A stretch of DNA of 5,342 nt from Caldithrix sp. (GTDB taxonomy: Bacteria > Zhuqueibacterota > Zhuqueibacteria > Oceanimicrobiales > Oceanimicrobiaceae), in contig SMXE01000106.1 of assembly GCA_004357015.1 (NCBI GenBank), forward strand, positions 1 to 5,342. Direction: 5' to 3'. Below the pieces are notes generated by a model. It had not been told where the DNA came from. It did not search any database and worked only from the letters and a program-made list of their open reading frames with translations. Made by a program: the position numbers and the translations under genes. Within the stretch, counting starts at the first letter, position 1; the number at the start of each line of letters is the position of its first letter. Positions 1-5,087 of this stretch are shown one piece after another.

Positions 1-4
1 AAAA

Positions 5-250
5 ATGAGTCTACTATTATTCTTGGTTATCGGCGCTGTTGCTGGCTGGCTTGCCGGCCAGATCATGAAGGGCAGAGGGTTTGGGTTGATTGGGAATTTG
101 GTAGTGGGGGTCGTTGGGGCGTTTGTTGGCGGATTCATATTCGGCTCGTTGAACATCAATGTGGGCGGCGGCATGATCGGTTCGCTCGTCGCCGCACTGG
201 TGGGCGCGCTTGTATTGCTGTGGGTCGTCGGGTTGGTTAAAAAAACCTGA
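5..250 (+). CDS. GlsB/YeaQ/YmgE family small membrane protein
   Basis: This complete 81-residue protein is very hydrophobic and rich in glycine, alanine and valine. It shows three membrane segments (about residues 2-20, 27-47 and 56-77) joined by short loops, and ends in a basic KK tail. The N-terminal GAVAGWLAGQIMKGRGFGLI pattern and the central GNLVVGVVGAFVGG stretch are typical of the family formerly called transglycosylase-associated proteins (YeaQ, YmgE, GlsB). These sit in the cytoplasmic membrane and are often linked to general or envelope stress; their molecular role is poorly known. Length and architecture match the family. The ATG lies four bases from the window edge, so its ribosome binding site and promoter cannot be judged. 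It is followed by a weak hairpin, and the next gene is convergent, so it is probably the last gene of its transcript. Identification rests on sequence character recognised by eye. Confidence 0.9.
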   Translation: MSLLLFLVIGAVAGWLAGQIMKGRGFGLIGNLVVGVVGAFVGGFIFGSLNINVGGGMIGSLVAALVGALVLLWVVGLVKKT

Positions 251-280
251 CGGTGCTTACCTTACTTTTGGCAAACAGAG

Positions 281-304
281 GGCCGCTCGGGATCCGGGAC
301 GGCC
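281..304. terminator. weak hairpin between convergent genes
   Basis: GGCCG at 281-285 pairs perfectly with CGGCC at 300-304 around a GC-rich centre containing GGATCC. It lies 30 bases after the stop of the GlsB-type gene and before the end of the convergent small ORF at 401-553. No clear T-run follows on either strand, so it is only a possible (perhaps bidirectional) terminator. Confidence 0.3.
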
Positions 305-400
305 ATCCTTAGTTATACATGATTGTTTGGGGCCTTTGTTGTTTTCTTGCAGATAAAACGTTGGACCGCAGGTGCCCGGCATGACCTTGATTGCCCGGGA

Positions 401-553
401 TTACTGCCATCCCTGCTTTCTGAACTTGCCGGCAACCCGTCTCCAAAAATGTCTTATGTCCTTGATGGTCAGACCCTTGTCAGATTCATAGTATCCCAAG
501 TTAAAACCCAGCAGTAGCAGTACAAGTCCGAATAGATATTCTATCTCTGTCAT
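401..553 (-). CDS. small single-pass membrane protein, unrecognised (50 aa)
   Basis: On the minus strand an ATG at 553-551 opens a 50-residue frame ending at TAA (403-401). A GGAAG Shine-Dalgarno-like sequence sits at 562-558, four bases before the start. The protein begins MTEIEY, has one strongly hydrophobic segment (about residues 6-22, FGLVLLLLGFNLGYY), and then a polar, strongly basic and aromatic tail (IRHFWRRVAGKFRKQGWQ, residues 30 on). The positive-inside rule suggests a membrane anchor with the tail in the cytoplasm. The good RBS, normal codons and amphipathic layout make a real small gene likely, but I do not recognise the family and assign no function. It is convergent with the GlsB-type gene. 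After the stop, CCCGG...CCGGG can form a bulged hairpin, but without a T-run. A palindrome lies 23 bases upstream of the start. Confidence 0.6.
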   Translation of the reverse strand: MTEIEYLFGLVLLLLGFNLGYYESDKGLTIKDIRHFWRRVAGKFRKQGWQ

Positions 554-880
554 TTCACTTCCACAACGTTCATCATGTTAGTCTAACAGCAGTCATTTGC
601 TGAAAATTTTATGGCAACAATTGCGCCCAGCGGCCCGTTTGCGACCGGGTGCTACAAGAGTTTAACCGAAACGGCATTTCATTAACATATCGTCTTTATT
701 TGATGAGAGTTTAAACGTTAGTTTATTCTCACCATTACGGAGATTGAACAGCGGTTCGATGTTGTCCAATAATTTTTCCCAGCCAGTTATTGATACCTAT
801 GGTGCTAGCGATGGCCACGCCGTCGGATTCTTGTTTTTGTATGGGTTTTAAACGTTGAAGATGCCGCGTTGAGCGGGCAC
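554..880. other. AT-rich intergenic region without a supported gene
   Basis: About 330 bases lie between the divergent small ORF (-) and the ArsC/Spx-like gene (+). The base composition is clearly lower in GC than the flanking genes. It holds the palindromes at 576-602, a bulged GC-rich hairpin at 629-653 (AGC/GCT outer and CCCG/CGGG inner pairs) with no T-run, and a 10-bp direct repeat TTTAAACGTT at 710-719 and 847-856. Two open but startless or very short frames cross it (+ 666-851; - 854-783 continuing in another frame as 781-662); neither is convincing. Promoters for both divergent genes should lie here, but I could not pick a good -35/-10 pair. Confidence 0.5.
576..588. promoter_or_regulatory. 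13-bp perfect palindrome, possible operator
   Basis: TGTTAGTCTAACA is a perfect inverted repeat (6+1+6) centred 29 bases upstream of the minus-strand small ORF start. A second inverted repeat abuts it (CAGCA at 587-591 with TGCTG at 598-602). Position and symmetry would suit a repressor site or the 5' end of a structured leader for the small gene. No matching transcription factor is visible in the window. Confidence 0.3.
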
Positions 881-1239
881 ATGAAGAAAGTCGTTCGGTA
901 TTATCACGGCCCCGGCTGAACCTGCTGCCAGAAGACGCAAGAGTTTCTTGCGACGGGTCAGATCGAGGTGAGCGAGCAGGTTAGTGCTTCGAGAAAGCTG
1001 CAGGCAGAGGATGCCCTGGATTTGCTTGAGCGCGTTGAGGAGGTGTACGCCAGCAGGGGAAAAACGTTGTCTATTTCCGTCTATTGGAAGACAGGCCAGA
1101 TGAGGAAACGCTGCTTTCACATTTGCTTGGGGCCGCCGGCAATTTGCGGGCGCCCACCGTGATCAAAGGGAGAACACTGCTGGTAGGATTAAACCGGGAA
1201 ACTTTTGAACGTGTGTTTGGGCGCATCGAAGATGGATGA
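881..1239 (+). CDS. ArsC/Spx-type thioredoxin-fold protein, candidate selenoprotein with a -1 frame break
   Basis: Reading from ATG 881 gives MKKVVRYYHGPG, then an in-frame TGA (917-919), then TCCQKTQEFLATGQIEV. This matches the N-terminus of ArsC/Spx-like proteins (beta strand, then CxxC at the start of helix 1), with the TGA exactly at the catalytic cysteine. Read as selenocysteine, the active site is U13-T14-C15-C16 (UxxC). The frame stays protein-like to YASRGK (residue 61). The conserved second half then continues one frame back: NVVYFRLLEDRPDEETLL, and GNLRAPTVIKGRTLLVG, which holds the cis-proline (P92) and the GxxLLVG strand of the fold, ending at TGA 1237-1239. The whole product is 119 residues, normal for the family. 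The likely role is a cytoplasmic thiol or selenol redox enzyme; the substrate is unknown. I recall ArsC-family selenoproteins being annotated elsewhere but cannot verify this here. No strong Shine-Dalgarno precedes ATG 881. The alternative is a pseudogene with two lesions. The family assignment is surer than the expression state. Confidence 0.7.
917..952 (+). promoter_or_regulatory. candidate bacterial SECIS element after in-frame TGA
   Basis: TGA (917-919) is followed by a perfect 7-bp stem, CGCAAGA (936-942) with TCTTGCG (946-952), closing a GUU triloop (943-945). The loop starts 23 nt after the TGA and its first base is G. From memory, the bacterial SECIS consensus asks for a small apical loop with an early G, about 16-37 nt from the UGA, so this fits. 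A further 8-bp helix, AACCTGCT (919-926) with AGCAGGTT (975-982), could enclose the hairpin. Whether it binds SelB cannot be told from sequence alone. Confidence 0.6.
1057..1063 (+). other. frame break at a GGGAAAA slippery-type heptamer
   Basis: In the frame of ATG 881 the codons are AGG GGA AAA ACG, so the heptamer reads G GGA AAA, the X XXY YYZ register of -1 slippage. Moving back one base gives GGA AAA AAC GTT (G K N V V) and enters the frame holding the conserved C-terminal half. Five bases later a bulged stem can form (GTC 1069-1071 with GAC 1090-1092; TTCC 1075-1078 with GGAA 1086-1089). A one-base deletion in the A5 run, real or a sequencing error, explains the same break more simply. 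Confidence 0.5.
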
Positions 1240-1321
1240 AGCTTGGATTTTACCCGAGCTAAAGTTCCTTCGGAAGATGCTGCATCGGACTGCTGAGGTT
1301 TCCAACCAAGCGAAAAGATGT
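1240..1321. other. short convergent spacer with small inverted repeats
   Basis: This 82-base gap separates the ends of the ArsC/Spx-like gene (+) and thrB (-). It contains TTCC-TTC-GGAA (1265-1275) and the near-adjacent palindrome GATGC-T-GCATC (1275-1285). Neither is followed by a clear T-run in either direction, so a terminator is possible but weak. Confidence 0.25.
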
Positions 1322-2236
1322 TCAGACACTGCCTAATTTTGGGGGAGCGATAAATCTCACACCCTCATTCTCGATTCCTGCAACGATCGTAGCCGCCTGT
1401 AGGTTCAGTTGCTGCGCTCTTTCCTGCAGGGAGTCTCTTAAGTCAGTGCCGTCACCAAGGGTAAAACACAGTATCGTCGAGCCTGACCCGCTGATGCACA
1501 CCCCCAGCGCGCCGTTCTCGTAAGCGGTCTTTTCGAAGTTGTCATATCCGGGAATGAGCTGTTTGCGGAAGGGCTGGTGCAGCCGGTCTTGCATTGCCTG
1601 TCGGAGGTTGCGGTAGTCGCGCGTCAGAAAGGCATGGCAGAGCAAGGCGCTGCGCTGCACGTTATGAACGGCGTCCGCGTGTTGCACGGTTTTCGGTAGC
1701 ACGGTTCTGGCTTCGTCGGTGGAAATCGTGATTTCCGGAATCAGAAGCACGGTCTGGAGGTCTTTATCAACCGCTATCTTCTCCGAAATTATGTCATTCC
1801 CATCGACGCAGTTGACGGTTAGTCCGCCAAACAGTGCCGCCGCTGCGTTTTCAGGATGCCCTTCAAACTGGTTTGCCAGCGAGAGGATTTCGGGTTCGCT
1901 GAGTTTCTGTCCGGCGAGTTGATTTGCGCACACGAGACCCGCTGTCGTGGCCGCGCCGCTGCTGCCGAGTCCCCGTGAAAGCGGAATATCATTTTTGAGT
2001 TTTATGTGCAGAGGCGGTATGGGGATACCGGCCTTCAGGTAGATTTCCTGCGCGGCAAGATGGATGAGATTGCTTTCGTCTGTCGCAATGCCCCCGGTTT
2101 CAGTTCCGACAACTTCGATCTGGAAATCCTTTGCCACCGCCATTTCGACGGTAAGGTAGAGCTGCAGTGCCAGGCCAAACGTGTCGAAGCCGGCGCCGAG
2201 ATTTGAAGTTGAGGCGGGGACGCGAACTTTAACCAT
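1322..2236 (-). CDS. thrB: homoserine kinase
   Basis: This 304-residue GHMP-family kinase phosphorylates L-homoserine with ATP to O-phosphohomoserine, the step before threonine synthase. The GHMP signatures appear in order: N-terminal PASTSNLGAGFDTFGLAL (7-24), the ATP-binding loop PLSRGLGSSGAA (85-96), EGHPENAAAALFGG (125-138) and the C-terminal glycine motif GVCISGSGSTI (245-255). Length is close to the usual 300-320. The frame is open 38 codons further upstream, but those residues overlap pyrE and look non-homologous. MVKVRVPAST at ATG 2236 is the normal family N-terminus. The ATG overlaps the pyrE stop by 8 nt (2229-2236) and has no clear Shine-Dalgarno of its own, so translation is probably coupled to pyrE. 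It is the last gene of the pyrF-pyrE-thrB operon, and pairing with pyrimidine genes rather than other threonine genes is slightly unusual. No key motif is missing. Confidence 0.95.
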   Translation of the reverse strand: MVKVRVPASTSNLGAGFDTFGLALQLYLTVEMAVAKDFQIEVVGTETGGIATDESNLIHLAAQEIYLKAGIPIPPLHIKLKNDIPLSRGLGSSGAATTAGLVCANQLAGQKLSEPEILSLANQFEGHPENAAAALFGGLTVNCVDGNDIISEKIAVDKDLQTVLLIPEITISTDEARTVLPKTVQHADAVHNVQRSALLCHAFLTRDYRNLRQAMQDRLHQPFRKQLIPGYDNFEKTAYENGALGVCISGSGSTILCFTLGDGTDLRDSLQERAQQLNLQAATIVAGIENEGVRFIAPPKLGSV

Positions 2237-2807
2237 TTGCGCGACTGCGGCTGCCCGGCTTGACTGCCGGTCCAAGTTTTTTGAGATCCGGGTCGTCGGG
2301 CGCGTAGGTTTTGATTTGCAGTGAGAGCAGAGGCTTGTATGGCACCTCAAGTGCCACCGAGCCGCCGCTGCGGTCCAACAGACAGCCCACGCCGACGACT
2401 TCGCCTTGTGCTTTTTTTACGAGCGCGATCACTTCCTTCACCGAGCCACCTGTGGTGATAACGTCTTCAGCCACCAAAACTCTTTGGCCCGGCCGGATTT
2501 CAAACCCACGTCGCAGCGTCATTGTGCCATCCTCACGCTCTGTGAACAGCGCCGGCACACCCAGCGCCCGCGCGATTTCATGCGCCACGATGATGCCGCC
2601 CACTGCAGGCGCAACAACAAGTTCCACGCCGCCGGCAGCAAAATTTCTGGCGATTTCGGCACAGAGCTTTTCCGCAAGGTCAGGGTGTTTTAGCACTTGC
2701 GCGCATTGGAAGTACTGCGTGCTATGCAGGCCGGAGGTGAGGATGAAGTGGCCGCTCAGGAGTGCGCCGGTCTCTTCGAAGATGGCGAGAATTGCCGCTT
2801 CAGTCAT
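2229..2807 (-). CDS. pyrE: orotate phosphoribosyltransferase
   Basis: This 192-residue type I phosphoribosyltransferase joins orotate to PRPP to give orotidine-5'-phosphate, the fifth step of UMP synthesis, in the cytoplasm. Visible motifs are GHFILTSGLHSTQYFQCAQVL near the N-terminus (19-39), the VELVVAPAVGG strand-loop (61-71), FTEREDG (88-94), the basic segment before RRGFEI (99-104), and the PRPP-binding loop VLVAEDVITTGGS (110-122). Length fits the family. Its ATG overlaps the stop of pyrF in an ATGA (2804-2807), and its own TAA overlaps the thrB start, so it sits in the middle of a translationally coupled operon. The C-terminus ends LGPAVKPGSRSRANG, a common ending for this type. Nothing is missing or broken. 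Confidence 0.96.
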   Translation of the reverse strand: MTEAAILAIFEETGALLSGHFILTSGLHSTQYFQCAQVLKHPDLAEKLCAEIARNFAAGGVELVVAPAVGGIIVAHEIARALGVPALFTEREDGTMTLRRGFEIRPGQRVLVAEDVITTGGSVKEVIALVKKAQGEVVGVGCLLDRSGGSVALEVPYKPLLSLQIKTYAPDDPDLKKLGPAVKPGSRSRANG

Positions 2808-3640
2808 ATTTCCAGCAGGGCACTCTGCTTTTGAGTCCTGAAACTGTTGATTTGCTGATTCAGCGACTCAGCTTCTTTCTGGGCTTCCTCGGCGAAATCG
2901 TAGTCGCTGGACTTGAAGATGATGCTTCGGCTGGCGGTAATCAGCGCCATACCGGCATCTGCGTCTGTGCCGTACCTGATGGCTGCCTTCAGACTGCCGC
3001 CCTGCGCGCCGATTCCGGGAATGAGGAACGGCAGGTCCGGCGCGAGGTTGCGCGCGCCTTCCAGGTCGCCGGGGTGGGTGGCGCCCACCACCACACCACA
3101 ATTTTGGTTGCCGTTCCAGCGAACAACCTCTTTTATGACCCTTTTGTAAAGCGGCCTGGCGTTGATTTGCAAATGTTGAAAATCACGCGAACCAGGGTTT
3201 GAGGTCAGACCCAGAACGAACGCGCCTTTCTCTGGCCACTGCAGAAACGGTTTAATCGAATCCGCCCCCATGTACGGGTTGACTGTCACAGCGTCAAAAT
3301 CGAGGCGGTGCAAAATTGCTTCGGCGTACTTTTCTGAAGAACTGCCGATGTCTGCGCGCTTCGCGTCTGCAATTTTCAGCACGTTCGGCGGGATAATCTT
3401 GACGATTCTTTCGAGTGCGTCCCATCCTTTCGAACCCTCTACTTCGAAAAAAGCGAAATTCAGTTTGTAGGCGGCAGCCACGTGGCGGGTCGTGCGGATG
3501 ATTTCATCGCAAAAAAGGAACAGGGCATCCGGGTCATCTTTCATGGCATTCGGCAGCTTATTTCTGTCCGGATCCAGCCCGACACAGAGCAGGCTGTTGC
3601 GGCTTTCGGTGATTTCTTTCAGTTTATCCGTGAAGGTCAT
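2804..3640 (-). CDS. pyrF: orotidine-5'-phosphate decarboxylase (type 2)
   Basis: This 278-residue protein converts OMP to UMP, the last step of de novo pyrimidine synthesis. The longer length and layout match the type 2 PyrF subfamily rather than the roughly 230-240 residue E. coli type. Motifs: CVGLDPD (19-25), AYKLNFAFFE (57-66), the catalytic cluster DAKRADIGSSS (92-102, with D92, K94 and D97 as charged active-site residues), NPYMGAD (121-127), the phosphate-binding LIPGIGAQGG (206-215) and ASRSIIF (236-242). The ATG at 3640 is preceded by AAAGGA (3653-3648) at 7-base spacing, a good ribosome binding site. It is the first gene of the operon, overlaps pyrE by 4 nt and is divergent from the symporter gene. 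A candidate promoter lies directly upstream. The last 20 or so residues (QINSFRTQKQSALLEI) are polar and probably not part of the barrel. Confidence 0.96.
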   Translation of the reverse strand: MTFTDKLKEITESRNSLLCVGLDPDRNKLPNAMKDDPDALFLFCDEIIRTTRHVAAAYKLNFAFFEVEGSKGWDALERIVKIIPPNVLKIADAKRADIGSSSEKYAEAILHRLDFDAVTVNPYMGADSIKPFLQWPEKGAFVLGLTSNPGSRDFQHLQINARPLYKRVIKEVVRWNGNQNCGVVVGATHPGDLEGARNLAPDLPFLIPGIGAQGGSLKAAIRYGTDADAGMALITASRSIIFKSSDYDFAEEAQKEAESLNQQINSFRTQKQSALLEI

Positions 3641-3647
3641 TCTGTTT

Positions 3648-3653
3648 TCCTTT
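3648..3653 (-). promoter_or_regulatory. ribosome binding site of pyrF
   Basis: The minus strand reads AAAGGA, 7 bases before the ATG at 3640, which supports that start. The same bases form part of one copy of a 12-bp direct repeat. Confidence 0.6.
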
Positions 3654-3658
3654 CGATA

Positions 3659-3687
3659 ATAATACTATAAATGGGGTAAAGAAGCAA
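3659..3687 (-). promoter_or_regulatory. candidate sigma70-type promoter for pyrF-pyrE-thrB
   Basis: On the minus strand TTGCTT (3687-3682) and TATTAT (3664-3659) are separated by exactly 17 bases, close to the -35/-10 consensus. Transcription would start near 3652, which would leave a leader of only about 12 nt with the Shine-Dalgarno at its very end. That makes this assignment uncertain; an overlapping TATAGT could serve instead. Confidence 0.4.
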
Positions 3688-3816
3688 TAAAAAATCACGC
3701 TGTTTTCCTTTACTTATTGGTTGAAAACCTTTAACTTTTGCAACATTCCAGAACACTCCCTTCGGAAGAAAAGCACGTTCGTTCATTTCGTCTGACAAAT
3801 TCACGACTTCAAAATC

Positions 3817-3821
3817 GGAGG
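3817..3821 (+). promoter_or_regulatory. ribosome binding site of the symporter gene
   Basis: GGAGG lies 5 bases before the ATG at 3827. It is a strong, well-spaced Shine-Dalgarno and settles the start. I found no convincing -35/-10 pair between it and the divergent pyr promoter. Confidence 0.75.
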
Positions 3822-3826
3822 ACTTT

Positions 3827-5083
3827 ATGAAACTTAAACTACACTGGCAGATTTTCATCGCACTTGTACTCGGACTGACATTCGGCTTTATGTCCAGGGG
3901 GATGCACTTTGAGGGATTCGTCATCAACAAGGTCGCTGTGTTTGGCGTCGTTTTCCTGCGCGGTCTGAGGATGATTATTGTCCCTCTGATCGTTTCTTCC
4001 ATCATTTCCGGCGTAACCAGCATTGGCTCTGCGAAGAACCTTGGCCGAATGGGCTTGAAGACGTTTACATATTATATATCTACCAGTTTGTTTGCTATTA
4101 TAGTTGGCCTGGTCATGGTCAATCTAATTCAACCTGGCGTTGGCGCACAGGTCGGACTGCAGGCCGCGCCAGAGGGATTGGCGGCCAACGCACAAAAACT
4201 GGGCGATACGCTTCTCGGAATCATACCCACTAATCCGCTGGCAGCCATGGTGAACAGCCAGATCCTGCCAACGATTTTTTTCTCACTCCTGTTTGGCTTT
4301 TTCATAACGCAGTCACCGGCTCCCTACAAGCAGCAATTGACAGACTTCTTTCAGGGCATATTCGAGGTCATGATGAAATTGACGCATTTCATCATCCTGT
4401 TTACCCCCATCGGGGTCTTCGCGTTGATGTCGAAAACGATCGCGCAGACCGGCTTTGATGTCATTCTGCCGCTGGTGGCGTACATGGCGACTGTTGCATC
4501 CGCCTTGCTGATTCATGCTGTTGTGACGCTGCCCATTCTGCTTTATTTCGTTGCCGGCGTGAATCCGTTGGCACATGCCCGCGCCATGTCCGCGGCATTG
4601 TTGACCGCCTTCTCAACCTCATCGTCCTCCGCCACCTTGCCACTGACCATCGAGTGTGTTGAGGAAAATGCCGGCGCGTCCAACAAGACGTCCAGCTTCG
4701 TCCTGCCCTTGGGCGCGACCGTCAATATGGATGGTACCGCGTTATATGAATGCGTGGCTGCCATGTTTATTGCACAGGTCTACGGCATCGAACTGTCCTT
4801 CGGGCAACAAATGATCGTGGTGTTTACTGCGCTGTTGGCCAGCATTGGCGCTGCCGGCATCCCGATGGCCGGGCTGGTGATGATAACCGTTATCCTGAGC
4901 GCCGTGGGGTTGCCGCTTGAGGGCGTCGGTTTGATTCTGGCAGTGGACCGCATTCTCGACATGATGCGCACGGCTGTCAATGTGTGGAGCGACAGCTCCG
5001 GCACAGTCATTATCGCGAAGTCGGAGGGAGAAACCGGGCTGAAGGTCTTACGCAGCGCCGTTTCCCAAACCGGGTCTGCGTAA
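3827..5083 (+). CDS. GltP/GltT-like dicarboxylate/amino acid:cation symporter
   Basis: This complete 418-residue inner-membrane transporter belongs to the SLC1/DAACS family, which takes up acidic amino acids or dicarboxylates with Na+ or H+. Multiple hydrophobic segments span the chain. The C-terminal core carries the family motifs: the serine-rich hairpin STSSSSATLP (263-272), NMDGTALYE (300-308), the second hairpin GAAGIPMAG (341-349) and DRILDMMRTAVNVWSD (374-389). Compared from memory with the archaeal transporter GltPh, D374, D378, R381, T382, N385 and D389 match its binding and Na+ residues D390, D394, R397, T398, N401 and D405. R381 in particular argues for an acidic substrate, so glutamate or aspartate is most likely. 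E308 replaces the GltPh glutamine (Q318). The start is fixed by GGAGG five bases upstream. It is divergent from pyrF, with a 186-base gap. No terminator is seen before the following GNAT remnant. Coupling ion and exact substrate remain inferred. Confidence 0.93.
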   Translation: MKLKLHWQIFIALVLGLTFGFMSRGMHFEGFVINKVAVFGVVFLRGLRMIIVPLIVSSIISGVTSIGSAKNLGRMGLKTFTYYISTSLFAIIVGLVMVNLIQPGVGAQVGLQAAPEGLAANAQKLGDTLLGIIPTNPLAAMVNSQILPTIFFSLLFGFFITQSPAPYKQQLTDFFQGIFEVMMKLTHFIILFTPIGVFALMSKTIAQTGFDVILPLVAYMATVASALLIHAVVTLPILLYFVAGVNPLAHARAMSAALLTAFSTSSSSATLPLTIECVEENAGASNKTSSFVLPLGATVNMDGTALYECVAAMFIAQVYGIELSFGQQMIVVFTALLASIGAAGIPMAGLVMITVILSAVGLPLEGVGLILAVDRILDMMRTAVNVWSDSSGTVIIAKSEGETGLKVLRSAVSQTGSA

Positions 5084-5087
5084 GCGA

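Larger units (their letters stand above)
3642..3711. repeat. 12-bp direct repeat flanking the pyr promoter
   Basis: CTGTTTTCCTTT occurs at 3642-3653 and again at 3700-3711, with starts 58 bases apart. The copies bracket the candidate -35/-10 pair of the pyrF operon, and the first includes the pyrF Shine-Dalgarno. It may be a paired protein site, a duplication, or chance in AT-rich DNA. Confidence 0.4.

Noticed and set aside
323..517. TTG-started 64-residue plus-strand ORF.
   Set aside because: It has no RBS and no domain, and it overlaps the better-supported minus-strand small gene at 401-553.
710..856. 10-bp direct repeat TTTAAACGTT at 710-719 and 847-856.
   Set aside because: It is short, AT-rich and self-overlapping with a TTTAAA palindrome; chance is likely and no element ends are associated with it.
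848..1120. 90-residue minus-strand ORF opposite the ArsC/Spx-like gene.
   Set aside because: It is antisense to a recognisable protein family, with no RBS or family resemblance seen.
968..1162. Stand-alone GTG-started 64-residue ORF on the plus strand.
   Set aside because: It is the middle of the ArsC/Spx-like gene. The true start is ATG 881 upstream of the TGA, and its last 30 or so residues are the wrong frame after the break.
2237..2350. 38-codon upstream extension of thrB.
   Set aside because: It lies in the pyrE coding region in another frame, and MVKVRVPAST is the standard homoserine kinase N-terminus.
2311..2841. 176-residue plus-strand ORF across pyrE.
   Set aside because: It is a shadow of pyrE: low-complexity Ser/Thr/Pro-rich translation with no motif. 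The other plus-strand frames across thrB, pyrE and pyrF are the same kind of shadow.
1267..3770. Shared 11-mer CCTTCGGAAGA near 1267 and 3759.
   Set aside because: There are only two distant copies, partly self-complementary, with no common context.
3637..4023. 128-residue minus-strand ORF over the pyrF/symporter intergenic region.
   Set aside because: It overlaps the 5' part of the clearly identified symporter gene and shows no family features.
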